Shown here in pieces: positions 42,640 through 55,300 of a DNA stretch of 64,000 nt; position 1 is the stretch's first letter, and every line of letters starts with the position of its first letter. Source of the DNA: Lantana camara (taxonomy: Eukaryota > Streptophyta > Magnoliopsida > Lamiales > Verbenaceae). Below the pieces are notes generated by a model. That model made no database searches, had not been told where the DNA came from, and saw only the letters and a program-made list of their open reading frames with translations. The stretch lies in contig CM074865.1 of assembly GCA_037501455.1 (NCBI GenBank), forward strand, positions 33,648,501 to 33,712,500. The letters run 5' to 3'. The position numbers and the translations under genes were made by a program.

Positions 42640-42827
42640 TTGAGTGGGAAAAGGCGGTTGAAGAGAGTTACCCACGGTATTGGCTCTTGCCTAACCGAAG
42701 GTACAAAAGGCTACCTTGTTTTCAACCGAGGCATAAAGGAAGGCCTTTGTTGTGTGTTGCTCGTAGAAGAACGGTAGCCTACGCCTTAAGGAGTGCAAGG
42801 TCACGAGTTTATCCCACTCAGGGTTGA
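42640..42827 (+). pseudogene. RNase H relic in F
   Basis: FEWEKAVEESY, then TVAYALR and YPTQ in one frame, with spacing close to B ([23 protein letters not shown]). The section between, where B has YTDAS, is frameshifted. The catalytic Asp is not readable. The relic ends at a stop at 42825. Confidence 0.75.
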
Positions 42828-42852
42828 GGTTGTTTAGAGTTTTGGGACCCGG

Positions 42853-42989
42853 ATATTCTGGCATAAGAAAGACGTTATGGACTTTGTGTAGTAATGTCTA
42901 CGTGCCAAGGTTGAGAATTCTCCAACTACTCCCGAATCTTTATTTGGGAAGTGGGGGCAAACGACTAGGACTTTGTGTCCGGTTCGCCA
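42853..42989 (+). pseudogene. Integrase relic in F
   Basis: FWHKKDVMDFV, two stops, then CL matches [18 protein letters not shown] of B. About 90 bp on, the DNA GGAAGTGGGGGCAAACGACT and GGACTTTGTGTCCGG aligns with 9852-9895 of B, where the first catalytic Asp lies. Frameshifts destroy any product. Confidence 0.75.
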
Positions 42990-43108
42990 ATTAAGGAGAT
43001 AGGGTCTTGAGAAGTTTGTGATCAGAGGAGCGCAGCGGAAGTGTGGATTTTGGGCTTGTCTTCGGAGCCGTTCAAGATTCTCCTTAGGACCTGAGGACAG
43101 GTCCTTTT

Positions 43109-43122
43109 GAAGGAGGGGAGTT
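43109..43122 (+). other. Polypurine tract of element F
   Basis: GAAGGAGGGGAGTT borders the 3' LTR. M has the near-identical AAGGAGGGGAGGT. Confidence 0.85.
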
Positions 43123-46100
43123 TGTAACATCCCGATCGTTCGGATTTCCAGGTACGCCGTAACGAGAGGGTTTTATGTGCTTTGAATTATTTAATTACGT
43201 ATTTGAATGTTATTTTAATGCTTATATAATTATTTGAATTAATATGAAATTAATTGGTTATATTCATGAACTTTGAATTTTAAACGTTTAAGTTTCGTTT
43301 GCTCGTAATTTGCTCGTTATGTGCCGGAATCCAATTCCGATTTTTGTGAAATTTCGATATGCGTGATATATGTGAGATATGAAGGTGTTTGTATGCTCGT
43401 TTTAAGTTTTCGTGTTCGTTTATCGAGGTTTTAAACCTTAAGTATTTGACGAGGGACATAAGGGCCTAACTAGTTTTAGCGCGCCTCTTGTTCCGGAGGC
43501 CATAACTTGAGCTAGGGAATTCGGATTCGAATTCCGAAAGATGCGTTGGACTCGTAACGAAGAGACAAAGCCAAGGAACCTGATTTAGTATTTTTATAAG
43601 CCCGTTTAGACCCTCGTTTTTCGCCCGGAACGAACAGCTTGTGCTTAAGCCACCTTCTTTGACCAGTCATGTACTTGTGGGCCCATGTTAACCATGCTTA
43701 AACTTTAACCCTTGGTTTGTTTGATCTTTAACCAGTCCTATCTCTTCCCTACCTCTCCATTTCGTGCTCCTCACCCCAAGAGAAGGAAAAAGCTGCTGAA
43801 ATGGAAAGAAGAAGAAGAAGAAAGAAACCCCCTTCCCATGGCTTGTGATTTTGAAGCTTAAACTCTTCCATACTTCATCAACTCTTAAAGGTAAGTATAT
43901 TTATGTATTCTCCTCTCTTCTATGCTTCATTTGATCCTTGAAATTCATGATTTGCATCAGATTTAATAAGGTTTTGGAGACTTGCATGAATAGTTAGGGT
44001 TAGAGGTTATTTGTTACTTTCTTGCCTTAGCTTGAATTTGTGGCTGATTTGAGGCTTCTTTGGTGCTTATATGAACTCCTTTGCTTCCATTATTGATTCT
44101 TACTTCATGCTAGATGTGTTAGGGTTGTTTTCTCTTTGATAGCATGATTGAAACCTTGAGTTTTTGGCCATGAAACTTGAAAACCGAACTGCTGCAAATC
44201 TGCTCATTTTTTTCACCAAAATGCTGTGACGTTTTGTGCTTCGTTGCTTGAGTTAAGGACTTCCAATTCGTGTGAATTTGCATGGAGATGTTGTATACTA
44301 ATTGGTTTATATGTTAGCCCTGCTCTTGCAAGTTTTTAGATCCATTTTCAGCTCCTAAGTACTTGATCATAGCATGATTGAGCTCATATGTCCGTTTTTG
44401 GTGCTCCAGAGTTGCTGCATGATTTCGGTGACCTTAACGCGTGATTTAGCCTTTGAGTTCTAAATGAAATATGTTCCTAACATGCTAAATATGTTGTATA
44501 TCAAGTTTCATAATATTTGGAGTTGATTTGCTATGCTTTTGGACTGATTTTGTTTAGGGTCAGATTTGCCGGCAAACTTTGTATGCTTTTTTTGGTGCTG
44601 TACCGAGACACCCCCGTGTCTCATTTGCCTTGAAAGGTGAGACACGGGCGTGTAATGCTTCCTGGGCATGTCTGGACTGAGCCACGGGCGTGGCTCAGCT
44701 TAGTTAAGTTGAGGGACACCCCCATGTCCCTCCCCTTGCGCAGCCCTTAGTTTTCCTTTTCGGTTTTTGGTTTGTTTCACCTCTTTCTTGTCTTTATCTT
44801 CATTTGTGTTGAACTATGAACTTGTTTTACTATGTGTTGGGAGTATTTTGGCTCGATTTCATAACTTTTGGGTGAGATTTAGACATGCTTTTGTTGAATG
44901 CCGTTTATGTGCGTTTTGGTGGCGTTGGTGATTTCCTTAACCCATTTCCCTTGTCTTGTGATTTGTTCTTGTTTTCAAACTTTGGAAATATGTTATATTA
45001 TGTAATAGGGTGTATGTAGTAGAGTTTTGTGTAAGATTGAATACGTTTGAATATGTGTCGAACTTAATTTACTTCAATACTCTTATTTGCCTAAATGTTG
45101 GAGCTTGTGCCTTGAATTTCTTGAATTGATTGGAAACGTGAAATTATGAATTCGAATGAAAGTGAGCGAAGGATTGAATGACTTGATTATATGATTTAAA
45201 TTCCTTAATAGTGCACATGAACGTGTTCATGACATATTAGCATCTCTTATGTATTCATACGCATTCGCCGAGCGTCAATATGGTTCATTTGAGTCTAAGT
45301 TTGCCTCTTGCGCTTTGTTTTGCTCTTAGGTTCGTTCCGTTGTTGAGAAAGTGGTTCGTTTGCCTCCTCTTGGTCCGTTTTGGTTGGTTTGCTCGTCCAG
45401 GTGAGGTTTTCTTTCCTTTTAGTTATGATGACCTAAAACCCTATTTGTATTTCGAACCCGCATGCGATACATATATGTATACATATGTAGATATGTGTTT
45501 TGATAAGTATTTTGTGGGTTTTGTCCCGTTTGTCAAGAAGCTTTGAAAACGCTTTTATAAGTCTATAAACTCTATTTTCGGTTGTTTTGATAAGCTTTGA
45601 TAAGAGTGTGTGTGTGTGTAAGCGTGGTATGATCTACAGAGGAGCTTCATATGGTAAGTATGATATGCACAAGTTATGTCTGTCTGTCTGTCTGTGTGAG
45701 TTCTGTGATCTGTTTGGGCCCCGGAGTTGTGGGTAAGGGAGACCCGGGACGACCATCGGGGTCGCCGGTTACGACCCCTGTGCACTTCTCCACCAACGGG
45801 AGACTTAGTTCTCCTATGCCGACGGAGCGCATTTTGGCATGGCCGTCGAAGGAACCGGGCGGGATCCTCCGGTTCACAAGTTTCGTTCTGTGGTGGGTTG
45901 AGAGGGGCACCTCTCTTCCCCAAACAGTGTAGAGGTGGGATTGATTTATGATTGGTTTTGTATTTCGCTTCGCCTTTGTTTCTGAAGTAAGTGGGTTGGA
46001 TTTAAGCTTTCAGTTCGTTATGTTTCGATTATGGTTGTGAAACGGGGACGGATTTCTAAACTCTAAAACTTGACTGATTTGGCCTTCGGCACCAACCTTC

Positions 46101-46694
46101 TTTCTTTATATATATTACCACGGGTTAAATGTTTTAGAATGTAAAAACCGTGCCCGGTTCATGAACCCCTTTAAGCTTTGTATATGCTTTGCTCTTATGT
46201 ATATGTATGGGTGCGTGTGTTAGCCCCCTCACCAGTCTTTAGGACTGACCCTCGTTATTTCTATCTTTTTCCCCCTTTGTTTTGAGTTGCAGGTACCCGT
46301 TCTGAGGTGTTGGAGCTAGGCGGTTGTCTTTGAGTCGGGTTTGAGGATAGCTTGAGTCTCATGCATTGTATTTTCGTTTTCTTCATGCACTTTGGCCAAT
46401 TCTGAAATATGTATAAGTTATGCTTTAAATTCGGAATTGTAAAATTTGTATAACTTGAATCGAAAGTTTGTTATGTCTTGAGTATGTTTATTTGCTTTAT
46501 GAGATTCTGGTGCTTCCGCATTCGTTACTTGTTTTATTGCGTGCTCTGAGTAGGGTCTAGACCGCCTAGCTTAGGTTGGATTTTTGTTTGTCACCCGTTC
46601 GCCGTGGCTTGATACGTGGTCGGAGTTCCCATTTCGCTTCACGTGTTGGGGTACGGTGCGGGGGATGTGGCGCCCTTCGCTCCGGGGTGTTACA
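43123..46694 (+). mobile_element. Element F 3' LTR
   Basis: 3572 bp, nearly identical to the 5' LTR. Starts TGTAACATCCCGATCG, ends GGGGTGTTACA, then GTCCA. Confidence 0.95.
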
Positions 46695-46699
46695 GTCCA

Positions 46700-47847
46700 T
46701 CATCCAACTCTCTACTAAACCATAATCCTTGCTCAACTAGAATCATCCGCAGTCTCCTTAAAGAGCTCTGACTTATGTGTTAAACCTTAGTCTGCTCATC
46801 CTCAAGGAATTGCCCATAATTCGATTGCCAATCAGAAATCTATCTCAGAGCTACGTTGGACGGTCGTGGTATTAGGCACTTCCCCAAGCAATTCATGGGT
46901 TTCGATTCTAAAACTAGAGTAAAGTCTTTCGACATCTAAGTGATCTATTCCCACCTCAGCAGAATCTTCCATCTCAGCAGAATCTTCCATCTCACCTTGA
47001 AGAAAACACCCAGAGAGCCAACAACCAATCTTGTCATGTCGTTTGTTAACTCTAAACGGTACCAAAACCTTCAACACACACCGATGGTTTGTAGCTCGTT
47101 GCTTAAGTTAGCACCAACATGTTTACTTATCCGCATTCCCTTGAACTTGATCGGGTCGAACTTGATCGGATTCTTCTACATTAACTCGTTTCCATCAACA
47201 AAGTAACTACTTCCAAATGAACGAATCATCAAGGTGGAAGTTCATCAAACTTCTTCAAAACGGGTTCTACTTACTCAGATTCTCCTCCATTGACTCATTT
47301 CCATCCAAAAGGTGACTACTTTCAAATGAACGAATCCTCAAGGTGAAAATTCGTCAAACTCCATCTTTCAATTGACTTTAAGATAGTAAGTCAATATAGT
47401 AAATCTCATTCCTTCAACTCTGAACTTTTTCATGACCATTGATCTTGGTAAAGAATCCTTTTATCTTCGAATTATGGCGTGTTTTCGTTGTAGTGCTAAT
47501 AGGTAGTGTTGTCGGAGGGAAATCTCACTGTTGACTCATAGGGCACCCTGAAATTCAAACACTAAATTCGATGCATGCGGATTAAGATGCAAATGAAATG
47601 TAACAAGTATATCACGTAAATGCAACAATTAGTTGTAATTTATAAAGCATATAAAATAAGACGTTGCATAATCAAAGTCATAATGTGCACACAATCATAT
47701 AATCACGAAACAATTCATGCCGAAGGGTCAAAGTATCAAGTCAAACAAATGCAATGCGCAGTTATACCTATACCGTACGACCTAGACAGACTCAACACGA
47801 CTCAAGAGCTCGGTTTTACAACCTAGAGCTCTGATACCACTTAAGGA
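46700..47847 (-). mobile_element. Element K interior, proximal part, with PBS
   Basis: Non-coding. In element sense it starts after the right LTR with the PBS (plus-sense GCTCTGATACCA at 47828-47839). It contains an 18-bp near-tandem repeat (CAGCAGAATCTTCCATCT, about 46957-46990) and a diverged ~65-bp repeat spaced 109 bp (47187 and 47296). I see no Gag or Pol motifs. Confidence 0.85.
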
Positions 47848-49958
47848 TGTAGCACCCCAGACGGAGGATACCACATCCCCCGCACTAGGACCCAGACCTG
47901 GCCATGAAATAGAAAGTTCATGCCCGAATCCGAATCATAGCGAACAGGAGACCAACTCACACACTAGGCTAGGCGGATCTAACTCGACAAACTCAGAGCG
48001 CGGAAGCAATTTTAAAACAATCATCAACAGATAGCGAAAGTAATTAAAACAACTTGCAGAACAGGTGACGGGTTCAACTAGCATAGATATCTAGTCCCGA
48101 ATATCAACATACATAACAGGTGACGGGTTCAACTAGCATAGATACCTAGTCCCGAATAACAATTCATAATCTAATATAATAATCAGCATAAATATCGTCA
48201 ATATCTAGTAACATCCAAGTACTAGCTTACTAACCCCACACGGGTTTAAGTCTAAGTAAAACTAAACATAACCTTCAAGTGTGAAACATTAATACATAAA
48301 TATAATGTACGACAAATGCATCCTAACACCAACTAGACTTACAAGTATGACTCAGAAGACTCACTTCCGCCTAGCTCAAGCCAAGAGGAAACCTGCAAAC
48401 TAAAAGATGAAACGAGGGGTCAGTCAACTGACTGAGTGAGGGGGCTAACGCACACCCACAATATATACATAGAGCATAGCACATATCAAAAGAGTGGATT
48501 CATGAACCGGGGATAGGTGTTGCATACCAGAACATTTAAAAACAACCCAAAATAGATATAGATATAAGTTTAGAAACCATTTTCCAGAAAGACTCTATCC
48601 CGATTCATAATTCCATAACAAAATAGAACACATGCTCGGCGAGTACGAGCTTCCCACCTTTACTCCTCAGAACATAAAGCAAAATCAATTCATCCTCTAC
48701 TCCAATAATGGAAGAGCCACGCGTTGGCCCTAACCATCTATAATAGAACCGTCTAAAATAGACTCGACCTCAAGGGGTAGCGAACCCACAAGAGTCCTCC
48801 CCGGCCTAGCCGCAGGCTCAAGATATCACGCCTCCCTATCTCCCTGAGTCGTGCAATGATATCTCAAATGGAACATACGCACATGGTTGAAACACCGACG
48901 GCCCTAACCGTCCCGGGGGACCCATTACCCGTAGCTCCTCGGATCTACAACAGAACATAACAGAACAGAATAGAATAGAACATACGCTAATCTTTCATGG
49001 AAATCTTGCTACAGAATCAGAACACAACTGGTTTTTCCAAAATAGCTTACATATGCCTCGATACTTAATTTTTATTTCCACCCGATGGAATTTAAGCCCG
49101 TAGACACCCATCCATGCAGAACCCACGCGATGGAATTTAAGCCCGTAGGCACCCACCCACTCAGAACCCACACGATGGAGTTTAAGCCCGTAAGCACCCA
49201 TCCACGGAGAACACACACAAAGGTTATAAACATATCATATCTAACACATACGTATTTATAATAAGATATACTCGCATGCAAGGGTTGAAATCAGCATATT
49301 AAGTCCATAGGCCGCATAACTATACAAAGTCCTAAACCTCACCTGAGAAGCGACGAGATACCAGAAGTGACAAGACGAACGCATACTCGATCGGGTTATC
49401 TTCGCCATGGAGATCACTGACAGAAAGGGAAATACGAAGTACTTATGAGACAAGACTTAAGCATGAACCACAGAGACACACGGAGATGATTATGAGATGA
49501 CAAGGAATGATATGATATGTACATAGAAATTACAAGGATGCCATGAAAGTGTTCATGCACACAATTAATATCTCGCAACATACACAACAAATATCAATTA
49601 TAAAGTCCAACATTCCTCATTGCAAAATATATACTGAGATTGTCAAATGTCCGAGTAAATAGTAAATTACAACTACGTATCTAATTAATCTAACACACCC
49701 CAAAACGAAACCAACAGCTCCCCCAGTTATACATATATCTACTACACGTATTCCTAATATATATATATATATAAAAAGACAGCACTATATACATATTTGT
49801 ATATACATACAATACCTATTCAAGAACCACAAATTAAAAGCCTGGGTTAACTATCGCATATACACGCTCCATTCCCAAACATTAAATGATGGCGCCATTT
49901 ATTTATTAGTTCAAATTTTGTTACTGAAATTTATTAACACATACTAGTATACTTAGTA

Positions 49959-50008
<50 letters not shown>

Positions 50009-51821
50009 ACACGCATACACACCATTAGTATACTAGATTACTAATTTAAAGTCCACTAGTCAAGTTTATCAAACAATTGTTAACATCCATTAATTAGATC
50101 ATTAAAACTTTCAAAATAAGTGTCAGTTTCTAAGTATTAAACCTACTTAGTTCAAATATTAAACTTTAACAAAATTCGGATCATTAAATCTCATATTTAA
50201 CCAATTGCTCTCATTTTAAATTAAGATATCATAATCATACATTGGTTTAATTACTAACTCCAGAATGGCATGAATTTCATAGCATAGGTATTACCTCAAC
50301 AATAACATTGAAATTCACTCCAAAGTATAAACACGAAATTTCATTTCCAGCATATACAATATTACAACAACAATTCTAATTAAACTAATTCTTAACACTA
50401 ACATAATTTAAGACCGATTATACCATTCAACTAATTAAATGAATACACAGGTATACTCAAGAAACAACAATAACATCACAGTTATTCAATAGACCCCAAC
50501 TTGTATAGCAAGAAATCATAAGAATTCAAATTGTAATATGATTGACTGACAAAACAAATTCACTTAAGTAGTTCATAGTCACTTACACTTAGAAATTCGT
50601 AAACTGAACAATTTGAACACAAATCTAAATTAGATAAGAAATTACTTAAAAGAAATGGGGAAAAATGGGTTTACAATTCAGATAGGACGAGCAGAGCTGT
50701 GACGAAATCTTGACTACCGGTTGTTGTTGCCGAATCTGAACTTGAGAAGTGAAGGAGGTGGTTGTACGACGGAAACAGCCTGCGAAGAGGTGAGTCCCGA
50801 CTATGACGAAAGATACCACCGATTGTTGTCCTGCTTCTTCTTCTAGGTTGAGAGAGAGGAACGGATGAAGGTTGGAATGGTGGTTGTCGGTAGAGATGAG
50901 GCGGTGGTGTCTGAATTGCGGTAAAACGGTGATTGGCGATGTTTGCTGGTGGCTACAAGAAAGAGGGTCGCCGAAGTGCTGTGGCTAGCGATGGTGGTGA
51001 AACGGTAGGATCAGGTGGAGGGCTTTCGCCCCTGTTCAGATCTGAGCGAGGGTGGTGGTTTTGACGGTGGTTGCCTGGTGGTGGTTGGGCGTCGGAATCG
51101 TGCTTGGATCTATGGCTAGATGGCAGCGGCTGTCGGCGCTTGTGGTGGTGAAGGGCTGAGTCGCGGCGGTGGTTTGACGGAGAAGAAGGCTGTTGCGCCT
51201 CTACTAGAAACCGAATGGGGAAGGGATCACTGGAGTGGTGTTGGTGGTGTGGGACGCCGAAGAGAACGTGGTGGCGGCATGGAGCTACGGTGGTTGCGCC
51301 GCTGCTATCGTCTGTTGAAAGCCGAAAGGGGAGAGGAGAGAAAAGCTTGCATAACTACTGAAGGAGAAGAAGAAAATGAAAATGGGCTGCTAGGGTTTTA
51401 GGATAAAAGGAAGGGTTTTCTCCCAAAATTACAATTAAGCCCTTCGAGCGTTTAAGTCCTACGATTGAGTCCCCACGTTCCCAATAAGATCAATTAAGTC
51501 CAATTAAAGATTAGGAAATTATAAAAGTACCCCCAAGATTAGTGTAGTGTCCAAGTAAGTCCAATTAAATTTCTCATAATTAGAAATAGATCCCCAATTT
51601 TAAATAATTTCAGATTAGCCCACATAATTTAAATTAAACGGCAATTAAGCACTAAACACATATTTCAGTTAAGTCCACATCTTTCCATAGGATTGCAATT
51701 GGGTCAATTAAACAATTAAAACATAAATAAAGCAATTCAAACACAAGAAGAGTTAAATAAATAACAATCTAATTGCACGAAAACGACATCGTATCTTGCT
51801 CCGACAATGCGGGGTGTTACA
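47848..51821 (-). mobile_element. Element K 5' LTR
   Basis: 3974 bp, full length. In minus orientation it starts TGTAACACCCCGCATTG. It has a purine/GC-rich leader (51400-50650), a candidate mini-exon 49416-49343 (CTGTCAG before, GTGAGG after) and a GC-rich block (48980-48740). CTGAC lies at 48423-48419 and an acceptor TTTGCAG gives a third exon from 48392. Stem arms GCTAGGCGGA (around 48367-48376) and TCCGCCTAGC (around 47968-47977) are exact complements. Ends CTGGGGTGCTACA. Confidence 0.9.
49964..50006. repeat. (AT)n microsatellite
   Basis: About 43 bp of uninterrupted AT dinucleotides inside the K 5' LTR, in the part deleted from the 3' LTR. Confidence 0.95.
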
Positions 51822-52330
51822 CTTAATGAAGAAAGGAAACAAAGGAATCCATATTTGTAAATTTTTAAGCCCGTTTGAACCTCCGAAATTTTACCGAACC
51901 GAGCCTCGCGCGCGTTTTGTATCTTTGTTAACTATTTTGCCCATAACTTGATTAAATCTTGACCAAATTGGATGAAACTTGGACCCACATTCACCTAAAT
52001 TAATCCCCTATCTCTTTATTAGCTATTCATTTCTTTCCATATTGAAGAGAAAGGGGGTTTAGCTGTTGGAACCAAGATACACCAAGAGAAGAAAGAGAAC
52101 AGTATTCCTTTTTCAAGTTTTAAGCTCAATACTCATCCGAATAGCCTCAAATTTGAAAGGTAAGTCCATGAATGTTTTCTCCATCTTCTCCTCTTTAATT
52201 TGACACCTTATTTTTTGAATTTCATGGAGAATTGAATGAGTTATGGATAACTTGATAAATAGTAAGGGTTTGAGCTATTTGGATGAATTTGATTGATCTC
52301 TTGTGAATTCTTTAGAAATAATGCATCTTA
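51822..52330 (+). mobile_element. LTR E', segment 2
   Basis: Resumes with CTTAATGAAG after K. It contains a purine-rich leader (AAGAGAAGAAAGAGAACAG near 52083-52101) and a strong donor GAAAG/GTAAGT at 52159. It stops at GCATCTTA where H inserted. Confidence 0.85.
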
Positions 52331-55300
52331 TGTAACATCCCGATTTTTCGGCCGTACAGGTATGCGATTTGAGAGTGCTAAGTGCGCATTTAAATTATTT
52401 TAATTACACAACTTACATGTTTATTTTATTCTTTATGTGAAATACTTGAATTATGTGATTTAATATTTCAATTTTATAAGAGCCTTATATGAATTATTTG
52501 AACGTTTATGCTCTATGTGCCCCGTTTTAATCCGTTTGTGGCCGTTTTTATTTCTAACTTTTGTGATTAAGTGCTATAAATGATATTTATATGTTATGAA
52601 CTTGTTTACATGCTCGTTTTAAGTTTTTAAATTCGTTTGTTATGGTTTTCAAACCGTTTTATTTGTTAGGGACTTAAGGGCCTAACTCATTTTAGTGCAC
52701 CTTGGGTTCCGGAAGGCGTAACTTGAACTCGCGAATTCGGATTTGAATTCCGGAAATGACGTCAGACTCTTAATGAAGAATGAAAGCTAGAGAACTTGGC
52801 CTCATATTTTTCTAAGCCCGTTTGGACCCCCGTATTTTGCCCGAAACGCGACCCGTGTGACAGATTTGCCACCCCCACCCGTTTTGCTCATAACCGCCGT
52901 TTCTTATCCGAATTGACCCATTTTTTAACCCAATTAAACCTCTTTTAACCCTCTTTCACTCCCAAAGCCACTCATTCGGACCAAGCGGCAAGAGAAAGAA
53001 GAAAAAGGCTGAAAATGAGAGAAAAGGGGCTCCCACTATTCACCCTTGTGATTTCTTGCTCGTTCGACCTCCAATCTTCGTCAAATTCGAAATGTAAATT
53101 CATAATTCGAACCTCCATCTCCTTGCATTTCTTTTAAGTCATGATTTGTCCATTTTTATCCTTGTTTGAGCACGTTTTGGAACTACTGTGTGAATAATTA
53201 AGTTATATGAATTTTCTTGATGAATTCATGCTTTCTATGGATCATTTCTTGAATTGATGAGTTATGTGTGATCTAAATGACTTCTATGTATTATTTCCAA
53301 GTATTTTTTTATGGAAATTGGTTGAAATTTGAACCACCATGGCCGCACATCCATAAACATGATGAATGTTTGATATATGCATCTCTTCCTTGCCTGATTT
53401 GTTGCTGCGTTGTTGTTGCATGTTTGCTGCCTTTTAGCTGTTGTTTTATGATTCATTTTGCTGCCATTTCATACTTTGTTGTGGCCTGGACGTCCTGCTA
53501 TTGTTTTGTAGGATTTGAAGGCGAAACAGGAGTTGTTTTCTTCTTCCCGTGACCTGCTGCTTGTTTTTGGTCGCGGCCGCGACCAATTTTTGGGCCAACT
53601 TTGACCTGAAGATGATGAGTACGTTGGTGGAGGTGGTGGTCGCGACCGGGACCACCTTTGGGCAGTTTTGAGGTCGCTACCTTCGAGTTGTGGCTGCTGC
53701 CACGTTTTGTTTTTCGTTTCGTTCGTGTTTTTCTTGTTCTTCTTGCTTCTTTCTTACCTTGCATGCATTAGTAACTTGTTATATTATATGTTACATGTTT
53801 TATTATGTATTTATGGTGTGATTTTGATGCTCTTATACCCAATATATGACCTAATATCAGATACATGTCCTTCAACGTGCATGCATGAATTAATATGACG
53901 TTTCCTTGCTCCGTTTGATATTTTCCTATCTTTTTCTTGTATGCATGCATGCCTAACGTGTTATATGACGTGTTATGAGTGTTGTACGAAATTTATGGAT
54001 TTATTAAACATGAAATATGTGAATTATGATTTAATATGATTTAATATGGCCTTATATGACCTAAATGAAATCTCATTGCATTAAGTTTGTCGTTTGCTCT
54101 TTTTTTTGTCCTTAGGTTCGTTCCGTGGGTGACAAGGAGGTCTCTTGGGAGTGTTTTGAGTTCGTTTCGTCCAGTTTGGTCGACAAGGTGAGATTTTCTT
54201 CTTTTAGTTAACACGACCTACAACCCTACCTATATTTTGAGCCCGCATGTGACTTGTGTGTATATATATACTTAGATATGTGTGTGATAAGTATTTTGTG
54301 GGAATTTACCCGTTTGCTACGAAATCATTTGAAAAACGTTTTTATATATATACGCAACCTATTTTTACGTTTGTTTGATTTGAAAAGAGTTGGTATGTGT
54401 GAATGTTTTGAAACTACGAGATTTTGACTTTGAAATATAAGTCTCGAAAATTATGAAATTTTGAAAATTATAAAATTATGATTTATGACTTATGAATTGG
54501 GCCCTCGGAGAAGTGGTATGTGATCTCGGGTTGGTCGTGGGGTAACCGAGCTCTCTCATCAACACGACTACACTTATGTAGAGAGATTGGCCAACCTCGG
54601 GAGGTTGAGGGGAAGGCAATCTCTTGAGAATCAGCGGTTAACCCCCGTCGAGGAGCGAATAGGATCCCCCAACTCAACCATTATGACGAGAGAACGGGGT
54701 TGAGGAAGGCCTTCCGCATCCCCAATCGGAGAAGGTAGATTGATTATGAATTTGTATGTTTTCGTTTTGATTATGTTATGAAATGAGTTAGGTGGGTTTG
54801 AAACTCGTTCTCGCCGAGTTATTTTGACTTTGATTATGTTCGTGGTTTGTTAAACGGGAGTGGATTTCTAATTTCTAAAACTTGGTTATTTTGGGCTTTT
54901 GGCCCTAAATCTTTTCTATATTTAGTATTACAAGTTAAAACATTTTAGCTTGTAAAAACCACACCCCGGTTCACGAACACTTTAATTTGAATATGCTATG
55001 CTCTTATGTATATGTATGTGTGCGTGTGTAAGCCCCCCCCCCCCCCCCACCTTCTTTAGGACTGACCCCTCCTCGTTGTTTCTTTTTCCCCTTGTTTTTC
55101 TTTTGAGCTGCAGGTGTTCGTGGGGAGTTAGTGATAGGCGGCGGTCGTTTGTTAAGTCTTGGATTTTGTACGTAGTTTCATGCATCTATTTAGTTTACTA
55201 TGGTCTTTTGAACTTATGGAATTTATGTATCTGCGAATATGAATTGAATCTGAGAAATATGTATAAGAGGTATTCAAATTTGATACTTGTATATTCTGTT

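Larger units (their letters stand above)
40729..43122 (+). mobile_element. Interior of element F (fossil gag-pol)
   Basis: No open frame over about 75 codons. 40900-41970 is AG-rich with a zinc-knuckle relic; 42015 is a protease-start relic; 42080-42390 is a pyrimidine-rich degenerate tandem region; 42640-42989 has RNase H and integrase relics. Gag and RT are largely missing. The order matches B, so it is a shrunken gag-pol. Confidence 0.85.
37157..46694 (+). mobile_element. Element F: young, complete non-coding long-LTR retrotransposon
   Basis: Inserted in the K interior. LTRs 37157-40728 and 43123-46694 are both 3572 bp with no length difference. I counted about 20 substitutions between them, near 0.6%. 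The exact TSD GTCCA is at 37152-37156 and 46695-46699. The 2394-bp interior has PBS and PPT but only fossils of nucleocapsid, protease, RNase H and integrase. The most recent insertion in the window, it must have used proteins from another element. Confidence 0.97.
33810..51821 (-). mobile_element. Element K: minus-strand long-LTR non-coding retrotransposon
   Basis: TGTAGCACCCCAG ... GGGTGTTACA, flanked by CTTAA at 33805-33809 and 51822-51826. Left (3') LTR 33810-35897 (2088 bp), right (5') LTR 47848-51821 (3974 bp), interior of 35898-37156 plus 46700-47847, about 2.4 kb once F is removed. It has PBS and PPT in the right order for the minus strand but no gag-pol. A protease-start fossil and the GAGACGGGGTTCTC-type array are shared with A. 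The left LTR has lost about 1.9 kb. Confidence 0.93.

Noticed and set aside
55033..55048. Run of 16 C in LTR H and G run near 61327
   Set aside because: Homopolymer runs prone to slippage or assembly error; no function supported.
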